Assembly (NCBI RefSeq): GCF_900102635.1
Contig: NZ_FMZQ01000001.1
Location: 372,001 to 436,000 of the forward strand
Length of the DNA stretch: 64,000 nucleotides
From: Ectopseudomonas chengduensis
Lineage (GTDB): Bacteria > Pseudomonadota > Gammaproteobacteria > Pseudomonadales > Pseudomonadaceae
Direction: 5' to 3'
Both the position numbers and the translations under genes were made by a program. The notes beneath the pieces were generated by a model. The model did not search any database. It was not told the DNA's origin and was given only the letters and a program-made list of their open reading frames with translations. Positions 1 to 13,092 of this stretch are shown piece after piece; position 1 is the stretch's first letter; the number at the start of each line of letters is the position of its first letter.

Positions 1-150
1 GGGCGTCGTTTCCGTTTCAGTGTTGCCAGTATATAATGCCGCAGATTTTGTGTGCGCTTTGTCCCACCCGCAGGAACCCAATTGCCGGGAGCGATTAAAT
101 CTCTGCTCGATAGAAAGCAGGACGTTCCCAACCCTGATGAGGTTGATCTG

Positions 151-441
151 ATGAAGAAAATGCTGCTTGCTGCTGCCGTTATGATGTTGTCGTTCAACGG
201 CTATGCTGCTCAGGATCCGCAAGCTGTGTATGACCGTTCCTGTGGTGTATGCCACAACGGCCAGATTCCCACGGCGCCCAAGAAGGGCGACAAGGCCGCA
301 TGGGAGCCGCGTCTGGCCAAGGGCATGGATACACTGGTGCAGAGCGTTACCAATGGTTTGAATGCCATGCCGCCGCGCGGCCTGTGCATGGACTGCTCGG
401 CCGAGGATTACCAGGCGGTCATCAAGCTGATGACCGAGTGA
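151..441 (+). CDS. Cytochrome c5-type monohaem cytochrome c
   Basis: This is a small periplasmic electron carrier of 96 residues. It starts with a signal peptide (basic MKK, then a hydrophobic stretch ending near GYAA) and has one haem-binding CGVCH motif at about residue 33 with Met residues available as distal ligand. The CMDC pair near the C terminus is typical of the cytochrome c5 group. The open frame extends upstream to 52, but the ATG at 151 is preferred because it starts the signal peptide and follows a GATGAGG ribosome site. The cytochrome c4 gene follows 50 bp downstream, so both probably feed the same terminal oxidase branch. Confidence 0.85.
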   Translation: MKKMLLAAAVMMLSFNGYAAQDPQAVYDRSCGVCHNGQIPTAPKKGDKAAWEPRLAKGMDTLVQSVTNGLNAMPPRGLCMDCSAEDYQAVIKLMTE

Positions 442-491
442 GTAAGCCCGCTCGATAACCCTTTCTCTCTTAGCCGTAATTGGATTAGCTG

Positions 492-1097
492 ATGAACAAA
501 GTACTCGTGAGTCTGCTGTTGACCCTGGGCCTCACTGGCGTGGCACAGGCTGCTGGCGATGCCGAAGCCGGTCAGGGCAAAGTCGCTGTCTGTGGTGCCT
601 GTCATGGCGCCGATGGCAACAGCCCTGCACCAAACTTCCCCAAGCTGGCCGGTCAGGGCGAGCGTTACTTGCTCAAGCAGCTGCACGACATCAAGTCCGG
701 TGCCCGTCCGGTGGTCGAAATGACCGGCATGCTGGACAACCTCAGCGAACAGGACATGGCTGACATCGCCGCTTACTTCTCCAGCCAGAAGATGAGCGTT
801 GGTGCCGCCGATCCCAAGTTGGTCGAGCGTGGTGAAGCACTGTTCCGTGGCGGCAAGCTGGAAGAGGGCATGCCGTCCTGCATCGGTTGCCATTCGCCCA
901 ACGGCGCTGGCCTGGCCGCTGCCGGCTTCCCGCACCTGGGCGGCCAGCACGCTCAGTACGTGGCCAAGCAGCTGACCGACTTCCGCGAAGGCAATCGCAC
1001 CAACGACGGCGACGCGATGATCATGCGCGCCATCGCTGCCAAACTGAGCAACAAGGATATCGAAGCTGTATCCAGCTTCATCCAGGGCCTGCACTGA
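492..1097 (+). CDS. cc4: Cytochrome c4, dihaem
   Basis: Periplasmic or membrane-attached dihaem cytochrome c of 201 residues that passes electrons to terminal oxidases. A cleavable signal peptide ends at AQA (about residue 20). Two tandem cytochrome c domains follow, each with a CxxCH motif (CGACH about residue 35, CIGCH about residue 132), the expected two-lobe c4 layout and length. It lies downstream of the monohaem cytochrome, and dsbA, needed for periplasmic thiol oxidation, follows after a terminator. The c5–c4–dsbA order is conserved in Pseudomonas (from memory). Confidence 0.93.
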   Translation: MNKVLVSLLLTLGLTGVAQAAGDAEAGQGKVAVCGACHGADGNSPAPNFPKLAGQGERYLLKQLHDIKSGARPVVEMTGMLDNLSEQDMADIAAYFSSQKMSVGAADPKLVERGEALFRGGKLEEGMPSCIGCHSPNGAGLAAAGFPHLGGQHAQYVAKQLTDFREGNRTNDGDAMIMRAIAAKLSNKDIEAVSSFIQGLH

Positions 1098-1121
1098 CGG
1101 ACCATCGTTGCTTTTGGCAAG

Positions 1122-1150
1122 ACAAAGGGTGGCTACGGCCACCCTTTTTC
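1122..1150 (+). terminator. Rho-independent terminator after cytochrome c4
   Basis: GGGTGGC (1127–1133) pairs with GCCACCC (1138–1144) across a TACG tetraloop and runs into a T tract. Confidence 0.85.
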
Positions 1151-1247
1151 ATTTGCGCCGCGGCTACAATGGCCGGAACCTGCCTCGTGTCGTCCGGTCT
1201 TACTAGCGATTCGCCACGAGGCGATGCCTACTACCAAGGAGTACCCC

Positions 1248-1874
1248 ATGCGTAACCTGATTCTCGGCGCCGCTCTGGCCCTCAGCAGTCTGTTCGGTAT
1301 CACTGCTCATGCCGAGCCGGTGGCTGGCCAGCAGTACGTCGAGCTGAAGAGCCCGGTGCCGGTGTCCAAGCCTGGCAAGGTCGAAGTGGTGGAGCTGTTC
1401 TGGTACGGCTGCCCGCACTGCTATCAGTTCGAAGCGACTCTCAACCCCTGGGTCGAGAAGCTGCCGGAAGACGTCAACTTCGTCCGCGTGCCGGCGCTGT
1501 TCGGTGGCATCTGGAACGTGCATGGTCAGGCGTTCATCACCCTGGAAAGCATGAAGGTCGAGCACAAGGTGCATGACGCCGTGTTCAACGCCATCCACCA
1601 GGAGAAGAAGAAGCTGGCTTCGGCCGAAGAGTTTGCCGATTTTGTCGCCACCCAGGGCGTTGATCGTGATGCCTTCCTCAAGACCTTCAACTCCTTCGCC
1701 GTCAAAGGCCAGATGGAAAAGGCCAAGAAACTGGCCATGGCCTACCAGATCACTGGCGTACCGGTGATGGTTGTCGGTGGCAAGTATCGCTTCGACCTGG
1801 GCTCGGCCGGTGGCCCACAGCAGACCCTGCAGGTCGCTGACCACCTGATCGCCAAGGAGCGCGAGGCGCTTTAA
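1248..1874 (+). CDS. dsbA: Thiol:disulfide interchange protein DsbA
   Basis: Periplasmic oxidase that introduces disulfides into exported proteins. The product has 208 residues, a signal peptide ending in AHA, and a thioredoxin fold with the CPHC active site (FWYGCPHC, about residues 53–60) and the cis-proline loop TGVPV near residue 170. The frame is open from 1224, but the ATG at 1248 is preceded by AAGGAG and begins the signal peptide. Likely clients in this window include the flagellar P-ring protein and the Cys-bearing ToxR/ToxS-like pair; that link is inference. Confidence 0.95.
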   Translation: MRNLILGAALALSSLFGITAHAEPVAGQQYVELKSPVPVSKPGKVEVVELFWYGCPHCYQFEATLNPWVEKLPEDVNFVRVPALFGGIWNVHGQAFITLESMKVEHKVHDAVFNAIHQEKKKLASAEEFADFVATQGVDRDAFLKTFNSFAVKGQMEKAKKLAMAYQITGVPVMVVGGKYRFDLGSAGGPQQTLQVADHLIAKEREAL

Positions 1875-1893
1875 GCGGCCGCAGGCGCGAAGC

Positions 1894-2766
1894 ATGCTGC
1901 GCCGCTGGCGAAAGACACGTGCGGTTGGTCTGTGCGATCCACAGATCAACCCGCACTGCTCGCCCGAGAGCGACTGGCCAGCCGACGGCCTGTTGCGTCT
2001 GCTCAGTTTCAACGTCCAGGTCGGCATCAATACCCAGCGTTATCATCACTACCTGACCCGCAGCTGGCAGCATCTGTTGCCCCATGCAGGGCGTGCCGGC
2101 AACCTGCAGCGCATCGGTGATCTGCTCGCCGACTTCGATCTGGTGGCTTTGCAGGAGGTCGATGGTGGCAGCCTGCGTTCGGGCTACATCAATCAGGTCG
2201 AGTACCTGGCCCAGCAGGGGGCCTTTCCCTTCTGGTACCAACAGCTCAATCGCAATCTCGGGCGCTTCGCCCAGCACAGCAACGGTGTGCTCAGCCGTTT
2301 GCGTCCCTCTCTGCTGGAAGACCATCCGCTCCCCGGCCCGCCTGGGCGTGGTGCGATCTTCCTGCGTTTGGGCGAGGGTGAGCATGCACTGGGCGTGGTG
2401 ATGATGCATCTGGCGCTGGGAGCTCGCACCCGGACGCGGCAACTGGCCTACATTCGTGAGCGTGTCAGCGAGTTTCGCCACCTGGTGCTGATGGGCGACA
2501 TGAACACCCATGCTGTCGACCTGCTGGAGAGCTCCCCGTTGCGCGACCTCGGCCTGATCGCGCCGCAGGTCGAAGCGACCTTCCCCAGCTGGCGACCGCA
2601 GCGCTGCCTCGATCATATTCTGATCAGTTCCGAGCTCGAGCTGGGGCGCGTCGATGTACTCAGTCAGCCGATTTCCGATCACCTTCCCGTGGCCGTGGAA
2701 ATCCGCCTGCCGGAAGCACAGAATGCTGCGCAAATGCCTATGCTGAAGACGCCATCTCCCGAGTAA
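1894..2766 (+). CDS. Endonuclease/exonuclease/phosphatase family protein
   Basis: A 290-residue protein with the EEP (DNase I-like) metal-dependent phosphodiesterase fold. Visible motifs are LLSFNVQVG (the metal and phosphate Asn), ALQEVDGG (the catalytic metal Glu), MGDMNTH (the GDxN motif) and the C-terminal SDHLPV (the SDH catalytic His). The substrate cannot be read from sequence; members cleave DNA, phospholipid head groups or inositol phosphates. No signal peptide is obvious. It sits 20 bp after dsbA and 5 bp before the diguanylate cyclase gene, so it is probably co-transcribed with the latter. Confidence 0.85.
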   Translation: MLRRWRKTRAVGLCDPQINPHCSPESDWPADGLLRLLSFNVQVGINTQRYHHYLTRSWQHLLPHAGRAGNLQRIGDLLADFDLVALQEVDGGSLRSGYINQVEYLAQQGAFPFWYQQLNRNLGRFAQHSNGVLSRLRPSLLEDHPLPGPPGRGAIFLRLGEGEHALGVVMMHLALGARTRTRQLAYIRERVSEFRHLVLMGDMNTHAVDLLESSPLRDLGLIAPQVEATFPSWRPQRCLDHILISSELELGRVDVLSQPISDHLPVAVEIRLPEAQNAAQMPMLKTPSPE

Positions 2767-2771
2767 GCCGT

Positions 2772-4631
2772 ATGAGCGATGACGCGCAACGCTGGAAAGA
2801 AAAGTACCTGAGCAGCCTGGAACAGCAGGAGAAGCTCGACCGCGGTTGGGAGTTGCGCCTGGATCTGCTGCGCCGGGGGCTGGTGCGCAGCAGCCTGGCC
2901 GCCGAGGGCGCGGACAAGGCGGTCGATCAATGCATGCAGGAAATGCGCGAAATTCTTCGCCGCGACGATATGGACGCTGCATTGGGCGGCCTTATCCCGC
3001 GTCTGGAAAAGGCTGTGCTGGATTCCGAGCAGCGCCGTCAGCAGCGTGCCGCAGAGGCTGCGACTGCGTTGGCTGGCTTGATCGAGCAATTACAGCGTCT
3101 GCAACCGCCCCGCGAGGTGCGCAAGGCACTCAAATCACTGGGCAAGCAGTTGCAGGATGCCACCGCACACCAGTACCTGCTGCCGGCGCTGCTCAGCCAG
3201 CTGAGTAATCTGCAGGGCCAGGCGCTGACCGTTCTGCAGGCTCCGGCGCAGGAACAACCAGGCCTGCTTCAGCGCCTGTTCGGCTCGCGCAGCGAGACCA
3301 GCGAAAGCAATGAGGATGCGCCGGACCGTGTTGCTGAGGTCGCTAGCGTTATCGAGGAGCCCGCACCAGAGCCAGCGCCAACGCCAACGCCAGCATCCGC
3401 GCCTGCCACCGTCGCGGTAGCGAACGAGTCGCCTCCCCGTGTTGCCAGAGTGATTAGCGCGCCGGCCCAGCATCAGGCCCACGAGGCTTCGCCCGTGCTC
3501 GATAGCCTGCCTCTGCCGCCGGGGCTGGTGCGGCAGGAGGGTGCCGACGACAGCCCGTTTTCATTGCCCAGCAGCGAACCTGGATACAGCGCGGTGGCGC
3601 CGCATATCGCCAGCAGTCTGCGTGGCCTGCTCGACGAGCTCGAGCTGCCGGCGCGCCATCTGCCGCAAGGTGACGCGCTGCGCCTGCGACTCGAGGGCAA
3701 TCTCAACTGGTACGAGCTGGTGCCGGTGCTGGATGATCTGGCCGTGCTGGTGCTTGCCGTCACCGATAGCGGCCAGCGCGAGTTTGCCGGCTATCTCAAG
3801 CAACTCAACGAGCGCCTGGCTGCCTTCATCGAAACCCTCAGCGAGGCGCACGAGGGCTACAGCGCGTCAGTGGAGAATGCGCGCAGTTTCAACCAGCAAC
3901 TGCGGGATCAGGTCAGCGATCTGCAGAACAGCGTGCAGGAAGCTGCCGATCTGGAATCGCTCAAGCAGGCTCTGGAACAGCGCCTGGAAGGGCTCTTGCA
4001 AAGTGTCAGCAGTCATCAGCGTCAGCGCGACAGCAGTGAAGACGACGTGGCCGAGCGGCTGCAGGGCCTGGTCAAGCGTGTCGCCGAGATGGAGCAGGAA
4101 GCGCAGCAATTTCGCGAGCATATCGAGGAGCAGCGACAGAAGTCCTTGCTGGACCCCCTGACTGGGTTGCCCAACCGTGCCGCCTGGAGCGAGCGTCTCG
4201 ACCTGGAAGTTGCTCGTCGCCAACGCTATGGCGGCCAGCTGTTGTTGGCGGTGCTGGACGTCGATCACTTCAAGCGGATCAACGACGGCTACGGCCACCT
4301 GGCAGGTGATCGAGTGCTGAAGATCATCGCCGGGGAGCTCAGCAAGCGTTTGCGCAAGACCGACTTCATTGCCCGTTTTGGTGGCGAGGAGTTCGTTCTG
4401 CTGATTCCTGCAACGCCGCTGGAGGGAGGTGTCCAGCTTCTGGAAACCCTGCGCGCGGCAATCGAGGCCTGCCCGTTCCACTTCAAGGGTGAGCCGGTGA
4501 CCATCACCTTCTCCGCCGGTATCGCCGAGTTTCGCAATGGCGAGGCGACCGAGGTCACCTTCGAACGTGCCGACCAGGCGCTATATCGCGCCAAGGGCGC
4601 GGGGCGTAACCGAGTCGAACAGGCTGCCTGA
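2772..4631 (+). CDS. GGDEF diguanylate cyclase (PA5487/DgcH-like)
   Basis: Makes cyclic di-GMP from two GTP. The product has 619 residues. The N-terminal 440 residues are soluble, contain a Pro/Ala linker (about 190–230) and a helical coiled coil (about 340–455), and have no transmembrane segment. The C-terminal GGDEF domain (about 455–617) is intact: [22 protein letters not shown] and the active-site GGEEF. I see no RxxD inhibitory site directly before GGEEF. Gene position matches the P. aeruginosa diguanylate cyclase gene PA5487 (from memory). The N-terminal region is unassigned and may sense a cytoplasmic signal. Confidence 0.9.
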   Translation: MSDDAQRWKEKYLSSLEQQEKLDRGWELRLDLLRRGLVRSSLAAEGADKAVDQCMQEMREILRRDDMDAALGGLIPRLEKAVLDSEQRRQQRAAEAATALAGLIEQLQRLQPPREVRKALKSLGKQLQDATAHQYLLPALLSQLSNLQGQALTVLQAPAQEQPGLLQRLFGSRSETSESNEDAPDRVAEVASVIEEPAPEPAPTPTPASAPATVAVANESPPRVARVISAPAQHQAHEASPVLDSLPLPPGLVRQEGADDSPFSLPSSEPGYSAVAPHIASSLRGLLDELELPARHLPQGDALRLRLEGNLNWYELVPVLDDLAVLVLAVTDSGQREFAGYLKQLNERLAAFIETLSEAHEGYSASVENARSFNQQLRDQVSDLQNSVQEAADLESLKQALEQRLEGLLQSVSSHQRQRDSSEDDVAERLQGLVKRVAEMEQEAQQFREHIEEQRQKSLLDPLTGLPNRAAWSERLDLEVARRQRYGGQLLLAVLDVDHFKRINDGYGHLAGDRVLKIIAGELSKRLRKTDFIARFGGEEFVLLIPATPLEGGVQLLETLRAAIEACPFHFKGEPVTITFSAGIAEFRNGEATEVTFERADQALYRAKGAGRNRVEQAA

Positions 4632-4644
4632 TCCCGTCTACGTC

Positions 4645-4671
4645 GAGCCGCAGCGGCAGGCGCCGCGGCTC
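4645..4671. terminator. Possible bidirectional terminator hairpin between convergent genes
   Basis: GAGCCGC (4645–4651) pairs with GCGGCTC (4665–4671) between the convergent cyclase and permease genes. There is no clear T tract on either side, so termination is inferred from position. Confidence 0.3.
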
Positions 4672-4693
4672 CCGTACGAACCACTCACTCCTT

Positions 4694-6217
4694 CTAGGAT
4701 GTTGCCTCGGCCGGGTCCCTGCTGGTTGCTCCAGCGGTTCGTGCCCGTGGCGCGTGATCGTCCTCCTCCTGCAGCGGCACCTCGTTGCCCTGAGCGTCGT
4801 ACAGCTTGCCGCCGATGAAGTGGTCGCCATCGTGCAGGGCGGCGATGTCGCGGTAGCGCAGGCTGCGCTCGGTGCCTGCGACGAATACCGACTGCTGATC
4901 CGAGTTGCCGGCGGTGAAATGGTTGAACAGCAGGTTGAGCAGGATCGCCATGATCGCCGCCGAGCTGATGCCGGAGTGGAAAATGGTCTCGAACCAGGCC
5001 GGGAAGTGATGGTAGAAGCTGGGCATGGCGATGGGGATCATGCCGAAGCCGATGGAAGTAGCGACGATCACCAGGTTCATGTTGTTGCGGTAGTCGACCT
5101 TGGCCAGGGTGCGGATGCCGCTGGCGGCAACGGTGCCGAACAGCACGATGCCGGCACCACCAAGCACCGAGGTCGGCACTGCGGCGATCACTCGGCCCAT
5201 GATCGGCAGCAAGCCGAGGGTGACCAGAATCAGCCCGCCGGTGGCGACCACGTAGCGGCTCTTCACGCCAGTCACGGCAACCAGGCCGACGTTCTGGGCG
5301 AAGGCGCTCTGGGTGAAGGAGCCGAATAGCGGCGCAACGACACTGGCGATCATGTCCGCGCGCAAACCGTTGCCGAGGCGTCTGGAGTCGACCTTGGTGT
5401 CGATGATGTCGCCGACGGCGAGGATGTCGGCCGAGGTTTCCACCAGGATCACCATCACCACGATCAGCATCGAGATGATCGCTGCCACCTCGAACACCGG
5501 CATGCCGAAATGTAGCGGTGCCGGAAAGGCCAGCACCGGCCCTTCGCTGACCTTGGAAAAATCGGCCATGCCGAATGCCACCGCCACCAGAGTGCCGATC
5601 ACCATGGCCAGCAGGATCGACAGGCGCGAGATGGTGGCGCTGCCGACCTTGCTCAGCAGCAGCACGGTGGTCAGGGTGAAGGCGGCCAGGCCGATGTTGG
5701 CCATGCTGCCGAAGTCAGCTGCACTGCTGTTGCCGCCCATGGCCCAGCGCGCGGCGACAGGCATCAGCGTCAAACCGATGGTGGTGATGACGATGCCGGT
5801 CACCAGCGGCGGGAAGAACTTGGTGATCTTGGAAAAGATCGGCGTGATCAGCAGCCCGATCGCCGCTGCGCCTATCACCGCGCCGAATACCACCGGCAGC
5901 CCGCCTTCACCGCCATTGGCGCCGACTATCGCCACGATGGTGGCGACGCTGGCGAACGACACGCCCTGCACGAGCGGTAACTGACAGCCGAAGAACGGCA
6001 AGCCGATGGTCTGCAGCAAAGTGGCAGCGCCACCGACGAAAAGCGAGGCGGCGATCAGCAGACCGATATCGGCAGGCGACAGACCGGCCGCCTGGCCGAC
6101 GATCAGGGGTACCGCGACGATGCCGCCGTACATGGTCAGTACGTGCTGCAGGCCGTAGAGCAGATTGGAGCCGAGGCCGAGGTTCTCGTCCTCGGGGCGC
6201 TGGGTGGTGGAGGTCAT
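4694..6217 (-). CDS. NCS2-family xanthine/urate-type permease
   Basis: Inner-membrane nucleobase:cation symporter of 507 residues with about 12–14 hydrophobic segments. The family signature (Q-N-x-G-x4-T) is visible as QNVGLVAVTGVKSR. The TGVxSR ending suggests a purine (xanthine or uric acid) rather than uracil substrate. Residues such as the LQHVLTMYGG motif near the N terminus are also typical. The frame extends to 6274, but the ATG at 6217 fits the family length. It is monocistronic, divergent from marC, with paired palindromic sites upstream. Substrate is inferred. Confidence 0.85.
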   Translation of the reverse strand: MTSTTQRPEDENLGLGSNLLYGLQHVLTMYGGIVAVPLIVGQAAGLSPADIGLLIAASLFVGGAATLLQTIGLPFFGCQLPLVQGVSFASVATIVAIVGANGGEGGLPVVFGAVIGAAAIGLLITPIFSKITKFFPPLVTGIVITTIGLTLMPVAARWAMGGNSSAADFGSMANIGLAAFTLTTVLLLSKVGSATISRLSILLAMVIGTLVAVAFGMADFSKVSEGPVLAFPAPLHFGMPVFEVAAIISMLIVVMVILVETSADILAVGDIIDTKVDSRRLGNGLRADMIASVVAPLFGSFTQSAFAQNVGLVAVTGVKSRYVVATGGLILVTLGLLPIMGRVIAAVPTSVLGGAGIVLFGTVAASGIRTLAKVDYRNNMNLVIVATSIGFGMIPIAMPSFYHHFPAWFETIFHSGISSAAIMAILLNLLFNHFTAGNSDQQSVFVAGTERSLRYRDIAALHDGDHFIGGKLYDAQGNEVPLQEEDDHAPRARTAGATSRDPAEATS

Positions 6218-6252
6218 GGGAAAGCTACTCGCTGTTGTTCTTGTGCGGTCAA

Positions 6253-6294
6253 TGTAGACATTTTGTTGCCACATTGGCTACTACTTTGTATACA
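6253..6294 (-). promoter_or_regulatory. Candidate paired operator upstream of the NCS2 permease
   Basis: Two 8-bp near-identical sites, TGTAGACA (6253–6260) and TGTATACA (6287–6294, a perfect palindrome), lie 34 bp apart, 36–77 bp upstream of the permease start. Both are followed by a T run on the plus strand. Spacing of about three helical turns suggests a dimeric regulator, possibly GntR type; the regulator is unknown. Confidence 0.35.
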
Positions 6295-6446
6295 TTTTTT
6301 CGAGTGTTGTTTCCTGGAACCATTACGGCGCTAATGGTCATAAAATTTCCACGCGCGCTGAAGATGCTCGAATCTGACCGTGGCCCCGACTCGCGAGGCG
6401 ACCCCCTAAGGCCCTAGACTATGCGCACTAGCCACCGGAGACGCCC

Positions 6447-7037
6447 ATGGACATCTTCAGCATTGCCGTGCTGATCTTTTTGGTCACCGACCCTTTCGGC
6501 AATATCGCCATCTACATTGCCGCGCTGAAGAACGTCGAGCCGCGCAGACGGTTGTGGATCGCCGCGCGCGAACTGCTGTTCGCCCTTGGCCTGTTGCTGC
6601 TGTTCCTCACCTTTGGTGACAAATTCCTCACCAGCCTCGGGCTGTCACGCGAGGCAACCGCGATTGCCGGCGGTATCATCCTGTTCGTCATCGCCATGCG
6701 CCTGATCTTTCCCAGCCCGCAGGGCCTGCTCGGCGACGTGCCGGATGGCGAGCCGATGCTGGTGCCGTTGGCCACGCCGGCGGTCGCCGGACCTTCAGCG
6801 CTTGCGGTGCTGATGACTCTGCGCAACACCCACACCGGGCCGCTCTGGGAGCTCTACCTGGCGGTCATCCTGGCCTGGGCGGCGACGGCATTCATTCTGT
6901 TGCAGGCTTCGTTCCTGCAGCGTTTTCTCGGTAATCGCGGGTTGATGGCGGTAGAACGATTGATGGGCATGCTGTTGATCATGCTCAGCGTCGACATGCT
7001 GCTGGACAACCTGCAGAGCGTATTCGGTCACGCATGA
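6447..7037 (+). CDS. MarC (UPF0056) family membrane protein
   Basis: An inner-membrane protein of 196 residues with six predicted transmembrane segments. It starts at the family motif LVTDPFGNIAIY and has the second-repeat motif LATPAVAGPSALAVLMTL, which marks the MarC/YhgN fold. Function in the family is unsettled; proposals include small-molecule transport. An MDIFSIAV start preceded by CCGGAGA is convincing. Its stop overlaps the amidase start by four bases (ATGA), so the two are translationally coupled. Confidence 0.85.
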   Translation: MDIFSIAVLIFLVTDPFGNIAIYIAALKNVEPRRRLWIAARELLFALGLLLLFLTFGDKFLTSLGLSREATAIAGGIILFVIAMRLIFPSPQGLLGDVPDGEPMLVPLATPAVAGPSALAVLMTLRNTHTGPLWELYLAVILAWAATAFILLQASFLQRFLGNRGLMAVERLMGMLLIMLSVDMLLDNLQSVFGHA

Positions 7038-7816
7038 AGTCTCTTTGCCTTGCCCTCGTCCTTGTTCTGCTTGCCGGTTGCACCGGTGGTCTACGTATCG
7101 ATGACAGTCACACCGCGACCGGTCAGAACAGCCGGGTGCAATACGTCGTGTTGCACTACACCTCTGCTGACCTGCAACGCTCGCTCGATCTGCTGACGCA
7201 GACCGAGGTGAGCAGCCACTACCTGATCGGTGATGCACCGCCGACCGTCTACCGCCTGGTTGACGAGAACCGTCGCGCCTGGCACGTCGGCGTCAGCGAG
7301 TGGCAGGGGCGCACCTGGCTCAACGCTTCGACCATCGGCATCGAGCTGGTCAATCAGGGCTACTACCAGACGCCAGCGGGGCGCTACTGGCAACCTTTCG
7401 CGCCGCAGCAGATCGACACCCTGATCGTGCTGCTCAAGGACATCGTCAAGCGTCACCAGCTACCGCTGGGCTCGATCATCGCGCACAGCGATGTGGCGCC
7501 GCAGCGCAAGGTCGATCCGGGCCCGCTGTTCCCCTGGAAGCGTCTGGCCGATGAGGGCCTGGTGCCCTGGCCGAACGAGGACGCCGTGGCGCGCCAACAG
7601 GCGCTGTTCAGCACCAGTCTGCCCAGCGTGCAGTGGTTCCAGAAGCAGTTGGCGCAAAATGGCTACACGGTGCCGCAGCACGGTGAGCTGGATGAGGCGA
7701 CGCGCAATGTCATCGCCGCCTTCCAGATGAAGTATCGCCCGGCCAACTACGACGGCCAGCCGGATGCCGAAACTGCAGCGCGGTTGCTGGTGCTCAATCT
7801 GCAGGCGGCAGGATAG
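7034..7816 (+). CDS. ampDh2: N-acetylmuramoyl-L-alanine amidase lipoprotein AmpDh2
   Basis: Cleaves the amide bond between N-acetylmuramate and the peptide stem during peptidoglycan turnover. It has 260 residues, a lipoprotein signal with lipobox LLAGC (Cys about residue 16) and an amidase_2 (AmpD) domain with the zinc ligands in VLHYTS and HSDVAPQRKVDPG. A C-terminal peptidoglycan-binding domain spans about residues 195–258. Lipidation implies an outer-membrane, periplasm-facing location. It matches P. aeruginosa AmpDh2 in position and domain order; activity affects AmpR-controlled beta-lactamase induction in that species. Confidence 0.9.
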   Translation: MKSLCLALVLVLLAGCTGGLRIDDSHTATGQNSRVQYVVLHYTSADLQRSLDLLTQTEVSSHYLIGDAPPTVYRLVDENRRAWHVGVSEWQGRTWLNASTIGIELVNQGYYQTPAGRYWQPFAPQQIDTLIVLLKDIVKRHQLPLGSIIAHSDVAPQRKVDPGPLFPWKRLADEGLVPWPNEDAVARQQALFSTSLPSVQWFQKQLAQNGYTVPQHGELDEATRNVIAAFQMKYRPANYDGQPDAETAARLLVLNLQAAG

Positions 7817-7819
7817 AGC

Positions 7820-8224
7820 TCAGCTAGGCGTGGTGCCGATCAGCCGAGAGTCGGCCAGCGCTGCGCTGCGATGAACGATGGCGGCCTGGTATTCGGGGTC
7901 CGCGAGCATGCTCAAAAAGGCTGCTGACGAGGGATAGCGCACCAGCAGAAGCAGATCCCACTGCTCTTGCTTCGGTGCGATCAAAGCCAGGTGGACGTCT
8001 GCCATCACCTGCACCTCACCACCCACTTCACGGACCTTGCTCAGCGCGGTGCGGCTGTAGCGCGCATAGGCTTCGCGCCCGCTGCAGGGTGCGTGGGGAC
8101 TGTCTGCGCCATACGCAGCTTGGCTGTTGAAGCGCAGCAGATTGAGCATGAGGATCGGCGTATCACTGGGCATGCGCTCGGCGAACGCCAGCAGATCCTC
8201 GCGGGCAGGGTTGATGCTGGGCAT
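7820..8224 (-). CDS. DUF1330-type conserved protein
   Basis: A 134-residue cytoplasmic protein with a dimeric alpha+beta (ferredoxin-like) fold expected from the pattern ILMLNLLRF…YARYS…WDLLLLVRYPSSAAFLSMLADPEYQAA, which is the DUF1330/EthD-like signature. The ATG at 8224 gives MPSINPAREDLLAF; the frame runs further to 8281 without support. It is convergent with ampDh2 (3 bp apart). Function unknown. Confidence 0.65.
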   Translation of the reverse strand: MPSINPAREDLLAFAERMPSDTPILMLNLLRFNSQAAYGADSPHAPCSGREAYARYSRTALSKVREVGGEVQVMADVHLALIAPKQEQWDLLLLVRYPSSAAFLSMLADPEYQAAIVHRSAALADSRLIGTTPS

Positions 8225-8357
8225 GCACGTTCCTCGGCTGGCGTTTTTCCTGAGCCTCACGCCTGAAGCCGAGTGCGGCAAGTGCTATCGATCCGCCTGA
8301 TAGCCGATCATCTGCTCAGCATGGTGCTGCGCTACGGTTGCTGTACTGGCAGGTCGA

Positions 8358-9023
8358 TCAGCGTGGGCCAGGTTGGAAATCACGCGCATCACGCGCCCAG
8401 ACGTCCAGCACCGGTTTGAGATCTTCCAGGGTCAGTTGCGTGCTGCTGTTCTCCAGCGTCAGGCCGTGCCCCTTGCGCACTACACGCAGCACCGGTTCGC
8501 TGGTGCGGGCATCGAGGCCCTCCAGCTCGATGAAGATGGTGCTGTCGCGGTCACGGGTGCCTGCGGCTGTGGTTGCCGCAGCGAGTACCAGGGCGACAGG
8601 AATCACTTCATAGGCCTTGAGCCCTTCGGTGGAAACCGTCACGCCGGTGATCGCGCTGCGCAGTACCAGGCTGTCCATGGTCGGTTCTTTGACCACCGTC
8701 ATGCGCCCCTGCAACTCACGGATCAACGCCTGATGCAGATAATCACGGACACTTTCCAGCGTTTGCGCGCTGACCTGATCGCTGGGAACTGGCTCTGGAT
8801 AGAAGGTCGGCTTCTCCACATACACCGCCGTGTAGCGCTCGCTCCTGAACTGCGGCGAAATCCAGCGCAGCACCGGTGCGCCAGTGGCTGAAGTGGCTGG
8901 TTGAAGCTGGGAGTAGTCGGCGAGGTAGCCGGAGAACTGTGTGGGTTTGGTGGTCTGGCTGGCGCAGCCGCTGAGCAGCAGCGCAGTGAGTAGAGCCAGG
9001 CAAAGCGGGTTGGCGTAACGCAT
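8358..9023 (-). CDS. DUF3313-type lipoprotein
   Basis: A 221-residue predicted lipoprotein with a signal peptide and lipobox LLSGC (Cys about residue 20). The body contains FSGYLADYSQLQP and RWISPQFRSERYTAVYVEKP, features I associate with the DUF3313 family of outer-membrane-associated Pseudomonas lipoproteins. GGAGAG lies 7 nt before the ATG at 9023, which decides the start over the longer frame to 9053. It has its own short upstream region and no evident partner gene. Role unknown. Confidence 0.7.
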   Translation of the reverse strand: MRYANPLCLALLTALLLSGCASQTTKPTQFSGYLADYSQLQPATSATGAPVLRWISPQFRSERYTAVYVEKPTFYPEPVPSDQVSAQTLESVRDYLHQALIRELQGRMTVVKEPTMDSLVLRSAITGVTVSTEGLKAYEVIPVALVLAAATTAAGTRDRDSTIFIELEGLDARTSEPVLRVVRKGHGLTLENSSTQLTLEDLKPVLDVWARDARDFQPGPR

Positions 9024-9073
9024 CGGCGGACTCTCCTGTCCAGGGACCTGCAATCAGCCTAGATGCCGCTTCG

Positions 9074-9466
9074 TCAGCCCGCCAGTTCGCTCAATCGTTG
9101 AGCAAGAAGCTTGAAGTCATAGGGTTTTACGATGCTCTCGGTGGCTGCCGCGCTGTCGCGGGCGCGCACCTCTTCGAGCAGTTCGCGTTCGTAATAGCCG
9201 CTGGCGAACAGCACCGGCAGGGTCGGTCGCAACTGGCGCGCGGCCTCCACCAGTTCGCGTCCGTCCATCCCGGGCAGACCGATGTCGCTCATCAGCAGAT
9301 CGAAGTGCTGTTCGCTGCGCAGCCGTTCCAGGGCGCTGTGCCCGTCGCGCAGGGCAAGGACGCGATAGCCGAACTCCCCGAGGACTTCAGCGGTGAGTTG
9401 GCGTACGACATCGTCATCCTCGACCAACAGGATGGTCTTGGTACTGGCGCAGTCGATTTCGGTCAT
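9074..9466 (-). CDS. Single-domain response regulator
   Basis: A 130-residue stand-alone receiver domain with no output domain. The acidic pocket (VEDDD), phospho-acceptor Asp in LLMSDIGLPGMDG and switch Lys in SIVKPYD are all present. It is divergent from the large hybrid kinase (start codons 119 bp apart), so it is a plausible phosphorelay sink or output for that cluster. Downstream of it, the DUF3313 gene starts 50 bp further left. The ATG at 9466 gives normal receiver length; the longer frame is rejected. Confidence 0.85.
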   Translation of the reverse strand: MTEIDCASTKTILLVEDDDVVRQLTAEVLGEFGYRVLALRDGHSALERLRSEQHFDLLMSDIGLPGMDGRELVEAARQLRPTLPVLFASGYYERELLEEVRARDSAAATESIVKPYDFKLLAQRLSELAG

Positions 9467-9585
9467 GGGGCTCTCTGTTTCAGCGCGCAGAATGCGCGAA
9501 TGTTTGGCAAACTTCGGAGTCGGTGCGCGGTCAGTGTGCCATACGCCTTCCCCGGACAGATAAGAACAAGCGAGACAATCATCGA

Positions 9586-13091
<3,506 letters not shown>

Positions 13092-13092
<1 letters not shown>

